Shown: one piece after another, positions 1 through 7,417 of the stretch
How the letters are laid out: every line of letters starts with the position of its first letter
Position numbering within the stretch: the first letter of the stretch is position 1
DNA from: Trichomonas tenax
Taxonomy: Eukaryota > Parabasalia > Trichomonadida > Trichomonadidae
Length of the DNA: 35,316 bases
Direction: 5' to 3'
NCBI GenBank assembly: GCA_023091735.1
Contig: JALKBU010000527.1
Coordinates: 1-35,316, forward strand
Notes under the pieces: model-generated
The model's database searches: none
What the model saw: only the letters and a program-made list of their open reading frames with translations
Told to the model about the DNA's origin: nothing
Position numbers and translations under genes: made by a program

Positions 1-48
1 ACAAAGATATTTATGACACTTTTTATAAAGGTGACAATTTGCCCGCGC

Positions 49-117
49 AAAAAGTGACAGTTTATTCATGAAAAGTGACTTTAAGGTTTCCCTGTCACTT
101 TTTGATGTTCACTTTTG
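49..117. promoter_or_regulatory. Cluster of AAAAGTGAC / GTCACTTTT boxes upstream of the Myb gene
   Basis: Several close copies of one motif occur in about 100 bases. AAAAAGTGAC lies at 49-58, AAAAGTGAC at 71-79, GTCACTTTTT at 94-103 and TTCACTTTTG at about 109-118, with a GACACTTTTT variant near 15-24. Both orientations are present. The core resembles the trichomonad initiator consensus TCAYTWYTCATTA. The cluster could serve the Myb gene to the right, an unseen divergent gene to the left, or both. Confidence 0.45.
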
Positions 118-196
118 TCATAGACTCTAATATATTGCCTAAGTATGCCAAAACTCAAATTTAAAAAGCGGTTTTAGAGAATTATATATTTTTTGG

Positions 197-799
197 ATGA
201 ACTGCTCGAACCCTATTCAGCTTGTTCCTGCCGTTCGACCGATTATTTCAACATCCTTATCCAAAAACGGAAAGCAAAGCAAGTGCAAATTCACGCGCGA
301 AGACGATTTAAAGCTTATATCATTAGTAATGTCAAGGCCAGAGAGGGACTGGGTCTGTATTTCCCAGCAAATGCCCAATAGAAATCCAAGGCAGTGTCGA
401 GAGAGATGGTATAATTACTTAGATCCCTCATTGCAGAAGGGAGGATGGACACCTGAAGAAGATCAGCTTCTAATAGAAAAAAAGAAAGAAATTGGACCGC
501 ACTGGAACGCTATTGCGAGATTCTTCGCCGGACGCTCGGGTAACAGTGTCAGAAATAGATGGTTGTTGATTATGCGACATGAAGAAAAAAGTAATACAGA
601 CGCTCCTGAACCCGTAGAGGTGAAGATACCCCCTATCATCCCTGCAGGTATAGAGGTTGAACTCGAAACGCCTAAACCTCAAGAAAATATATCGCTCGAT
701 GAGAAGTTTGATTCCCTTCTTGTGCCTCGAAATGATGTTAACATGTTCAATACCTCGGAAGATGACTTTGATTTCCTCTTAAATTTTGAATTGCATTAG
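197..799 (+). CDS. R2R3 Myb-like DNA-binding protein
   Basis: This is a 200-residue protein with two tandem Myb/SANT repeats at about residues 30-130, then an acidic tail of about 65 residues. Repeat 1 has F instead of the usual first tryptophan (KFTREDD) but keeps the W of RDWVCIS and the RQCRERWYNYL recognition-helix motif. Repeat 2 has GGWTPEEDQLL, HWNAIARFF and the NSVRNRW helix, all typical. Trichomonads carry very large families of such short R2R3 Myb proteins, and some bind core promoter elements, so a role as a nuclear sequence-specific transcription factor is likely. The target is not known. The tail ends in an acidic/hydrophobic stretch (SEDDFDFLLNFEL) that could be an activation segment. 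The ATG at 197 is the first in frame and is followed directly by coding-like sequence. Confidence 0.9.
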   Translation: MNCSNPIQLVPAVRPIISTSLSKNGKQSKCKFTREDDLKLISLVMSRPERDWVCISQQMPNRNPRQCRERWYNYLDPSLQKGGWTPEEDQLLIEKKKEIGPHWNAIARFFAGRSGNSVRNRWLLIMRHEEKSNTDAPEPVEVKIPPIIPAGIEVELETPKPQENISLDEKFDSLLVPRNDVNMFNTSEDDFDFLLNFELH

Positions 800-1137
800 T
801 TTTATTGTTTATTGTGTGTTAAATTTTTTATACTTTTTTACCAACCGAGATATCATTTGTATTTGTTAATCCCATAAATGCGTCTTTTAACTCAAAACTA
901 ACCCTCCTTCTTTTTTTCGCTTCTTGATTATTTAATATTTCCAATTTTTTAAGCGGATTTGAAAGGTATTTCCTAGTGAAACACCACAGGTAGTCCGGAT
1001 ATAGTCGATTAATCGTAAATAATTGTTTTAATACAAGTTTCACAAAATATCGGAAAATACATTTATATTATTTTTCGCGTGTGACTAAGTGCAAATATTA
1101 TGGTTTATTCAATAATAAAACAAATGTGTGATAGAAG
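800..1137. other. Convergent 3' spacer
   Basis: This AT-rich spacer lies between the Myb stop and the stop of the opposite-strand EGF-like gene. A minus-strand open stretch at 828-1043 has no ATG start and no recognisable domain, so I did not call it as a gene. I see nothing else here. Confidence 0.5.
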
Positions 1138-2925
1138 TTACTGTGTGTTGTCTAGATTGTGATTATCAGGCAATTCAGGGACCATTGGCACAATGATCCT
1201 TGCGCTGTGGTTCTGCATCAGTGGTTGTTCATCGTCTGGATGTTTCACTCTGTTAATCATCTTCATTCCAATGAAAACTGAGATGATAGCTGCAATGGCA
1301 GTTACAAGGATACAGAGTTGATAAAATTGTTTGTCTGAAAGTTTTCTTATTAGCCTTGACTCCTCAGACCAAGACGTTCCATCTAATGAGATTGACAATT
1401 TGGAAAACTTGAGGCCTTCAGGGACGATGCAAATAACTGTATCGTTGATCATATGTGATGCATTGATGATCAGTCTCGAAGTAAATTTGCAATATGCCTC
1501 TCTGACTTTGAAATCTTTTCTAACTCCAATGTATTGGGCCGAAATTACACCATTAACGTCTTGCGCTTTGACGATGTATGGTGTTGGAGCATTGCATTCT
1601 TGAACGCCGTCACCTGTATATCCATCGGCGCATTTGCAGAATCCAGGATTAACGCAATCGGCTCTAAAGTGGCAGGCTGGGCTGCATGTCCAGCATCCTT
1701 TGTTATCGATTGGGTTGTTTCCGAAATATCCATTGATACACGTGATTTTTCCTTCACCATCGATTTCTGTGTTTGGAGGCAATTGAACTTGCTTCTTCTT
1801 GTTAATAACAGGTCTATCGTAGTCATAGTACATCCTTTCCTCTAACTGTCTTTGTCTAAGAGCTTCCTGTCGTCTTCTATATAATTCTTGTTGTTGAAGT
1901 TGATATTGAAGCAATTGCTCATTGTAATCATCATTGTCTTGTGGCTGCATAATTACTTCTTGGTATTTTGGCTCCTGAGGTTGCTGTTGTTGATATTGTT
2001 GCATTAACTCTTCATAGGCAGCCTTATAGTGTGGATTTGACATAATAAGTTGTTCGTACTCCTGTCTCCTTCTCTCTATGATCTTGCTCACTGCTTTTTG
2101 ATGCTTTGGTGATAAAGCATCAAATTCTTCTTGTGTTTTTGGGAAAGGATATACAATTCCAGTATCTTTCTCTCTCCATTTATTGGGGAGCTTAAATTCT
2201 GGTAATTGATATATTGGTTCATGGGATTGAAGTAAAATATCGTCTCCAATATCATCCATAATTGTTCTGCCTTTTTCTTCTCTCTCTTCTTGTTTAGTCA
2301 TCTGTTTCTTCGTAGGTTTTTCTTCTTTCTTTGGTTGTTTGGATTCATTTTGTTCGTCTTGCTTAGGAGTTAATTTCGGAAGCGTTTTAGGTGTTACATT
2401 ATCAACATGTGGTTTTTTCTCTTCATCCTTCTTGTCTTCGACATCTTCTGTCTTAGATTTTTTATCATTTGATTTTTTGTTAAGGTCATCTCTCTTTTCT
2501 TGTTTGGATTCAGACTTCCCATGATGTTCTTCATCAACAACTTTCTTTTCTCCAACTTTTTCTGATTTTGTATCATTTGATTTTTCACTAAAGTCATCTT
2601 TCTTTTCTTGCTCGGGTTCAGTCTTCGCTGTAACAAATTTATTGTTTTCCTTTGTTTTTGTTTCTGTGTTAGGAGTTTCTGATTTCTCCTCGATGTTTGT
2701 TATTTCTTTAACAGGTTGATTCGTAACAGGGTGTTTTTCTTCATCGCCGTCTTCAAATATATGAGTCGCATTAATAAGTCTTTGAACAATTTGATTTGGT
2801 TTCTTATCGATAATCTCTTCTTCGATTTCTATATCACTGCCTTTCTGCTGCGAATCAGAGACTGAAGTTTTTTGTTCATCTTTCGCTGCAGAAATCTGTA
2901 AAATGAAAAAGAAAATTGCTAACAT
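1138..2925 (-). CDS. Type I membrane protein: signal peptide, charged stalk, EGF-like and IPT-like domains, short cytosolic tail
   Basis: The protein has 595 residues. It starts with a short hydrophobic signal sequence (residues 1-14). A long low-complexity Lys/Glu/Asp-rich region follows to about residue 235, and a Gln-rich segment with repeated YQ/QQ and basic RRRQ stretches lies around residues 300-380. A Cys-rich EGF-like module at about 396-445 holds CWTCSPAC and FCKCADGYTGDG. It is followed by a beta-sandwich-like region (447-525) resembling IPT/TIG folds. One transmembrane helix at about 536-554 precedes a 41-residue tail. It is most likely displayed on the surface or in the endomembrane system with the stalk outside; the ligand is unknown. 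Upstream, an Inr-like TCACTATTTATTCG sits close to the ATG. No specific family name can be assigned, and the low-complexity stalk will give spurious database matches. Confidence 0.8.
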   Translation of the reverse strand: MLAIFFFILQISAAKDEQKTSVSDSQQKGSDIEIEEEIIDKKPNQIVQRLINATHIFEDGDEEKHPVTNQPVKEITNIEEKSETPNTETKTKENNKFVTAKTEPEQEKKDDFSEKSNDTKSEKVGEKKVVDEEHHGKSESKQEKRDDLNKKSNDKKSKTEDVEDKKDEEKKPHVDNVTPKTLPKLTPKQDEQNESKQPKKEEKPTKKQMTKQEEREEKGRTIMDDIGDDILLQSHEPIYQLPEFKLPNKWREKDTGIVYPFPKTQEEFDALSPKHQKAVSKIIERRRQEYEQLIMSNPHYKAAYEELMQQYQQQQPQEPKYQEVIMQPQDNDDYNEQLLQYQLQQQELYRRRQEALRQRQLEERMYYDYDRPVINKKKQVQLPPNTEIDGEGKITCINGYFGNNPIDNKGCWTCSPACHFRADCVNPGFCKCADGYTGDGVQECNAPTPYIVKAQDVNGVISAQYIGVRKDFKVREAYCKFTSRLIINASHMINDTVICIVPEGLKFSKLSISLDGTSWSEESRLIRKLSDKQFYQLCILVTAIAAIISVFIGMKMINRVKHPDDEQPLMQNHSARIIVPMVPELPDNHNLDNTQ

Positions 2926-2927
2926 TA

Positions 2928-2941
2928 CGAATAAATAGTGA
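2928..2941 (-). promoter_or_regulatory. Inr-like element of the EGF-like membrane protein gene
   Basis: Read on the minus strand this is TCACTATTTATTCG, beginning 16 bases before the ATG. It fits the trichomonad initiator pattern TCAYTWYTCATTA closely and would give a very short 5' leader. It supports the ATG at 2925 as the start. Confidence 0.55.
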
Positions 2942-2998
2942 CAAAATTGACATCAAAAAAAAACTTGAATAAAGAAATAGAAAGCATTCAATAATTTT

Positions 2999-3706
2999 TT
3001 ATGCTCCAAAGTCTATAACTTCATCATTAACAGTAGCCTGCTCAGCAGGAGCAGACGATCCCTGTGCAAAACTGAATCCTATTGGTGCTGAAGCAATCTT
3101 ATCGAGTAAAGCCTTTGAAGCCAATTGAAGTGACTTCTGTGGTGCTGTAGTGAGCCCCTGAATAGTTGATCTAATTGGCGAGATTTTTTCGAAACCAAAA
3201 TGATCAGCGCAGAGCTCTAAGCCGCGGCAAGCACGAACCTTAACTTTCCAATCGGAATCACCGAGTGCCTCGATAAACTCGTCAATGCTTTCTTCAACCA
3301 TATTGTTTGCGAAAGCTTTTTCTTCGGCATCAGTCGGCTTTGCGTTTCCAGACGTAGATTTAAGGAATTTCTTTGCTGGTGTGAGATGAACTGCCTTCTT
3401 CATTGGCTTCTGCTTTGCTGAGCCGTAAGTTGCCGAAGAAGTTGGCTGTGGCGCCTCTTCAAGTAATGAGACTGAAGTAACTTTTGGTGGATCATTCGAT
3501 GTTATTGTGAAAGTGTTGACAATATCTTTCCCCATTTGGTCAAAGAACTGGTTCATTTTGTCCACTGTAGAAAGCTGAGGGCCGGCTGGCTGATTTGGTT
3601 GATAAGTCGTGCCCTGGTATTGCGCGGGCTGGTTCGGCTGTGGACTGGCCCTGGAATTATTGTTAGGCATTGATGAGAAACCACTGTTACCCTTAAAAAA
3701 GTTCAT
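2999..3706 (-). CDS. Pro/Gln-rich protein with a helical VHS/ARM-like domain
   Basis: The protein has 235 residues. The first 60 residues are Asn/Pro/Gln-rich (repeated PNQPA). A hydrophilic linker with several basic PAKKF/KKAV stretches follows. Residues of about 125-210 form an amphipathic helical unit (FIEALGDSDWKVKVRACRGL, then ALLDKI), reminiscent of one or two ARM/HEAT/VHS repeats. The layout of a disordered region beside a helical repeat resembles parts of clathrin-adaptor accessory proteins such as ENTH/VHS proteins and tepsin. There is no complete ENTH domain, so the assignment is only suggestive. The C-terminus is short and acidic (NDEVIDFGA), which may be an adaptor-binding tail. 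The nearby minus-strand Inr-like box supports the start. Confidence 0.7.
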   Translation of the reverse strand: MNFFKGNSGFSSMPNNNSRASPQPNQPAQYQGTTYQPNQPAGPQLSTVDKMNQFFDQMGKDIVNTFTITSNDPPKVTSVSLLEEAPQPTSSATYGSAKQKPMKKAVHLTPAKKFLKSTSGNAKPTDAEEKAFANNMVEESIDEFIEALGDSDWKVKVRACRGLELCADHFGFEKISPIRSTIQGLTTAPQKSLQLASKALLDKIASAPIGFSFAQGSSAPAEQATVNDEVIDFGA

Positions 3707-3727
3707 TATACTAAAAATAAATAATCG

Positions 3728-3740
3728 ATGAAAAATGACA
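3728..3740 (-). promoter_or_regulatory. Inr-like element of the VHS/ARM-like gene
   Basis: On the minus strand this reads TGTCATTTTTCAT, ending about 21 bases before the ATG at 3706. It matches TCAYTWYTCAT, the trichomonad initiator, almost base for base. Confidence 0.55.
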
Positions 3741-4167
3741 AAAATTCAGAAATTCTAACCTCTTGATTCTTTTTTGTGATTATTTTATACTAAGTGGTCT
3801 ACTGTAGTGCCATTATGTTGTCACGTTTTTTCTTGTCAAGTTCGGTCAAATTTGCCAAATTTGCAAATATAAGCAGTAAAAGTGAATTGGAATCTTCTTT
3901 ATCACGAACCAGGTTTCGACATTTGTCATTCTGACACTTTACATTTTAAGGTTATTTGACTTAAAAAAACTATTTTATTCTGCTTTTAGTAAATATATCA
4001 TATGTGTCATATAGATTTATAGATTAATGTGAAATTTTCACATTTTAGGCTGAAATATAAAATCTCATATCGAATATCACATGGAAGTAAAGCATTTGAG
4101 CTCATATATAAGACAATTATAATATAATGATAAACTGCAAATAGTATTATAAGAAAGATATGAAGAA
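3741..4167. other. AT-rich spacer left of the transposon
   Basis: I see no open reading frame worth calling. Short TTTGCCAAATTTGCAAAT and GACACTTT stretches may be promoter parts. Together with 5241-5947 this was one continuous intergenic region before the transposon inserted. Confidence 0.5.
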
Positions 4168-4176
4168 GAAGTGTTT
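4168..4176 (+). repeat. Left copy of the 9-bp target-site duplication (GAAGTGTTT)
   Basis: GAAGTGTTT lies immediately outside the left inverted repeat. The same nine bases lie immediately outside the right inverted repeat at 5232-5240 in the same orientation. Confidence 0.85.
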
Positions 4177-4376
4177 GGCGTCACTGAATTTTCTACGCCT
4201 ACTCAAACATCTCGATTTTTCTCCACCAGTATGAATATTTAAGGTCTAATTTTGGTGGCAAATGAAAAATTTTCCAATCTAAAATGCTGTGGATATATAA
4301 AGCATGAAAAATATATTATTCAATATTATATCAAAAAATATCTTGATTTATTTTGATGTTAACTGACGGATTATCA
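4177..4376 (+). repeat. Left 200-bp terminal inverted repeat
   Basis: Reverse complement of 5032-5231 with no mismatch found by eye. The sequence is AT-rich apart from the outer GGCGTCACTG end. Confidence 0.85.
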
Positions 4377-4429
4377 CATCGAAGCAAGCTTAATCTTAAC
4401 AAATCACATCGAAACAAGCTTGCTTCGAT
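4375..4429. repeat. Subterminal repeats and palindrome inside the transposon
   Basis: CACATCGAAGCAAGCTT (4375-4391) recurs as CACATCGAAACAAGCTT (4405-4421). The second copy runs into a 22-base near-palindrome at 4408-4429 centred on AAGCTT. This is found only at the left inner edge of the element. It could be a subterminal transposase-binding site or a junction scar. Confidence 0.5.
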
Positions 4430-5031
4430 CTGATTTGTAGTGAATGAGCCTGTTTGCAAATTAAATTTGTGATCACAAGCTGCAAGCATCTGGTGCCACA
4501 ACGCCACAAGGAGCACTACTTCCATGTATTGCGATGACTTCTGTTGTGTATTTGCTGACCATGATATTTCTGTCACTTTTACAATTTTCCCGCCAAATAT
4601 TTTTGTTAACATATGTTCTTGCTTCGTATATAATATGCGTATATATTTTGAAAATAAATTACTGAATTAAAATAGCTCTAAGTCTCTATTTCAATGAAAA
4701 AATGTAACAAAAGTATTTATGATTAAAAAAATTAAATAATCTTTTGTTAAAAAGGGTGAGATAAAGCTGAATGCGATGATGATGATATGATGGCTTATCA
4801 TCTGCATATGTATCCTATTAAATATCAATACCCAATCTGTTCATTTTTAGTAATCCTGATTTTATCTCGTTATTATTCACTTGATTTGTCCATTTTCAAC
4901 GCAACCGAATCAGTGTCTACTAAATGTTGGACTTACAGGATAAAAATGTATTGCTTTTTATTCGCAAAATATTTAATCTTAATTTACAATCTTTACTTTT
5001 CATCCACACAGCATGCAAACAACATGAGTAA

Positions 5032-5231
5032 TGATAATCCGTCAGTTAACATCAAAATAAATCAAGATATTTTTTGATATAATATTGAATAATATATTTT
5101 TCATGCTTTATATATCCACAGCATTTTAGATTGGAAAATTTTTCATTTGCCACCAAAATTAGACCTTAAATATTCATACTGGTGGAGAAAAATCGAGATG
5201 TTTGAGTAGGCGTAGAAAATTCAGTGACGCC
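5032..5231 (-). repeat. Right 200-bp terminal inverted repeat
   Basis: Partner of 4177-4376 in inverted orientation. It ends CAGTGACGCC and is followed directly by the second GAAGTGTTT at 5232-5240. Confidence 0.85.
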
Positions 5232-5240
5232 GAAGTGTTT
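5232..5240 (+). repeat. Right copy of the 9-bp target-site duplication (GAAGTGTTT)
   Basis: Identical to 4168-4176 and in the same orientation. It directly abuts the outer end of the right inverted repeat. Confidence 0.85.
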
Positions 5241-5947
5241 TAACTCTCAAATTTGGTTTTTAGCGACCAAAATTGGCAAAATTAGCAATACCATTATGGA
5301 AAAGTTATAACAAACCATATTGTAAAAAGTGAATAAGGTTAAAAGTCACGTTTTTTCACAATTTATTTGACACTGTTTACATTAGTAAAATAGTATATAT
5401 GATGCTAATTATTTTCCATTGTTTTTATTTTTGAACACTTTATTTCTATTAATCAATAATTTCAGCATATTCATTGGGAGGCTATGAGTATAAGTTGGTG
5501 TATCACATTAAAAACATGTAATATGTGCATGCGTCTATGTATATTGTCGTCTCTGCAATGATTTCGTGTATTTATAAATTGCAATACTGAACAATTATTC
5601 AATTAGGGGCTTGTATTATTTGTTATATGTTACTATGTTTTTGGCATGTGATATATTTATAATAAATATTGCTATTTACTCAATAATAAGCTGATATCAA
5701 ATTGTTAATGAAAAATATGAAACGATATTAAATATGTTCAACACTATAACTATGTATTACATCACATAAGAGTTATATTTGCCCATACATGTTTGAACTG
5801 GTTCTGACCCCCAGAGTTGATACACTTCTTATGAAGATGAATTATGATTATGATCATTTTTCAAAATTACTTAAAATTTACCGTAAATATTTATTTGCAA
5901 AAATAAAATCCATTGACAAAATCAAAAATTAATTTTTACTATTTGAT
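5241..5947. other. AT-rich spacer right of the transposon
   Basis: No gene is seen. Inr-like AAAAAGTGAA and AAAAGTCACG boxes occur near 5325-5350, more than 600 bases from the next start, so they may be promoter relics or belong to a non-coding transcript. Confidence 0.4.
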
Positions 5948-5957
5948 AAAAAGTGAC
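5948..5957 (+). promoter_or_regulatory. AAAAAGTGAC box next to the start of the MED8-like gene
   Basis: AAAAAGTGAC ends four bases before the ATG at 5962. The same arrangement (AAAAGTSAC, a short A-run, then ATG) recurs at SHQ1, so the box probably marks the core promoter and transcription starts very near the ATG. Confidence 0.5.
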
Positions 5958-5961
5958 AAAA

Positions 5962-6501
5962 ATGGATGTTGAACAAAATCTCAATATGGTGAACGAAAGT
6001 TTGAAGAAAATAAACAAAAATCTTCAACCGACGATCCTTGAACCAGCACATCTCGAATGGAGTCCATTTTTAGACAAAATGAACGAAATTTGTGACCAAT
6101 ATGGCGAATTAATTCAACAACTTTCTCCAGAGCTTAAGAGAACAATAACTTTCCCGGTCAAATTCGATTTCTACGATGCCAACGCTCAAAATAACGTTAT
6201 TTCACAGCTAGAACCGCCGGCTGATTTCGTTAACGAACAGAAACAGTATAGAGAGATGTACAAAGACTTTTTAGAGCAGGCTGGATTAAGTGACAGTCCA
6301 AAGGAAATGAAATTAAATGAAATTAAGAATAATATTGCTGCACACAACGATGCAATTGCTGAATGCCAAGATCAGATACGCGATGCTATCGAAAAGACTG
6401 GATTGGCCAATATAAGCGCTTCAGACGCAAATCCGAAACAGAATCAAAGACCTGTTTTCAAGATGTTCGATTACATGGAGATTAACGAATCTTATGCATA
6501 A
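5962..6501 (+). CDS. Small helical protein, possible Mediator subunit 8-like
   Basis: The protein has 179 residues and is largely helical. An N-terminal helix (residues 1-20) is followed by EWSPFLDKMNEICDQYGELI (about 33-53), a short beta-prone stretch ending FPVKFDFYD, and two further helices. The order of a W-x-x-F-L helix, a following helix and a proline-containing strand is reminiscent of Mediator head subunit MED8, which has this length or more in other eukaryotes. The resemblance is weak, and a generic coiled-coil protein is equally possible. The in-frame GTG at 5953 lies inside the promoter box, so I chose the ATG at 5962. No membrane segment or signal peptide is visible. Confidence 0.75.
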   Translation: MDVEQNLNMVNESLKKINKNLQPTILEPAHLEWSPFLDKMNEICDQYGELIQQLSPELKRTITFPVKFDFYDANAQNNVISQLEPPADFVNEQKQYREMYKDFLEQAGLSDSPKEMKLNEIKNNIAAHNDAIAECQDQIRDAIEKTGLANISASDANPKQNQRPVFKMFDYMEINESYA

Positions 6502-7417
6502 CTGTGTAAATATCTATTGTTATTTCTTAAATACAATCAATTATTTTCACTTTGATAAAAATATTGATTTATATTTAACATTGTCATGAGGCAATCATTC
6601 ATGCAATGCAACTGCATTAAGAAATATAACATTTTATGAAATGCAATCATAAGAATTATCAAAATTGTTTTTGAGAATCAAAATATCTCTGTGATAATCC
6701 TTTAATTATAGTGTCATCTAATAAGCATTAAAAATATTCTCAAATTTTCAACCAATTGACTCTGAGTTTTTGAATTTTAATGATGGAGTATAAGATTCGA
6801 ATTATTTAAGTGTGGTCAAATACATAAACTGCTCTCTACCGATTCATTCATTATCAACATATGTACTTGATTGAATACCATATGATGAACAATGTCAAAT
6901 ATCATTTCAAATTAATGATAAAACTAATCTTTTTGAGAAATCAATATTGATTGGAATTGAATTGTGTAAACAATGTATATTGCATAATACAACGAATTAA
7001 ATTGATTTATGATAACAAGAAGTCGTTATCCATAATTATAATCTGAGATATAACAATTTTCACCAATTATACGGCAATATGCGAGTCGGAATGATATTTG
7101 CTAATAAACACTTTGGATAGATGTTTTGCAAAGCCAAACTTTGATTACAGTAAATTTTGCTAACAATTTATCGAAATTTATGTGATTTCCAACTATTTTC
7201 CTTTAAATTTAGAAAAAACAAAACATCCATGTTATAAGAATACCAGAAACAACGAAAAATCAATAAATTTTCGAATTTTTCGAATTTTTCATTGATATTT
7301 GGTCTCTCTATCCAAAATGAAGTCCAAGAACAAGAATTTTAATTCCAAAAACTTTTTAAAAGACTCGGCAAATTCGAAATTTTTGATAGCAAAATAATTG
7401 TCAAAATCTGCTAAAAA
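6502..7417. other. Long AT-rich spacer before the CARMIL-like gene, with a short upstream ORF
   Basis: There are 916 bases without a recognisable gene. Near the right end, 7317-7397 encodes a 26-residue peptide (MKSKNKNF..., ending FLIAK) that stops 20 bases before the CARMIL-like ATG. It could be an upstream ORF if transcription starts early, or chance. Short TCGAATTTTTCGAATTTTTC direct repeats lie near 7270. Confidence 0.4.

Larger units (their letters stand above)
4177..5231. mobile_element. Non-autonomous Mutator-like transposon with 200-bp terminal inverted repeats
   Basis: The element is 1,055 bp. It starts GGCGTCACTG and ends CAGTGACGCC. The two ends are inverted repeats of 200 bases (4177-4376 and 5032-5231) that I read as identical throughout, diverging right after CGGATTATCA. 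A 9-bp direct duplication flanks it. Long inverted repeats with a 9-bp duplication are the hallmark of Mutator/MULE elements, which are known to be active in trichomonads. The 655-bp interior has no transposase, so the element must have been moved by an enzyme encoded elsewhere. The identity of the arms suggests a recent insertion. Open frames running through the repeats on both strands end in the same peptide because they read the same repeat. Confidence 0.85.

Noticed and set aside
828..1043. Minus-strand 71-codon open stretch between the Myb and EGF-like genes
   Set aside because: No ATG at its start, a stop a few codons upstream, and no recognisable motif.
4331..5077. Two open frames that end in the same peptide (NPSVNIKINQDIF) on opposite strands
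   Set aside because: They read into the two arms of the same inverted repeat, so the shared ending is a consequence of the transposon and not two related genes.
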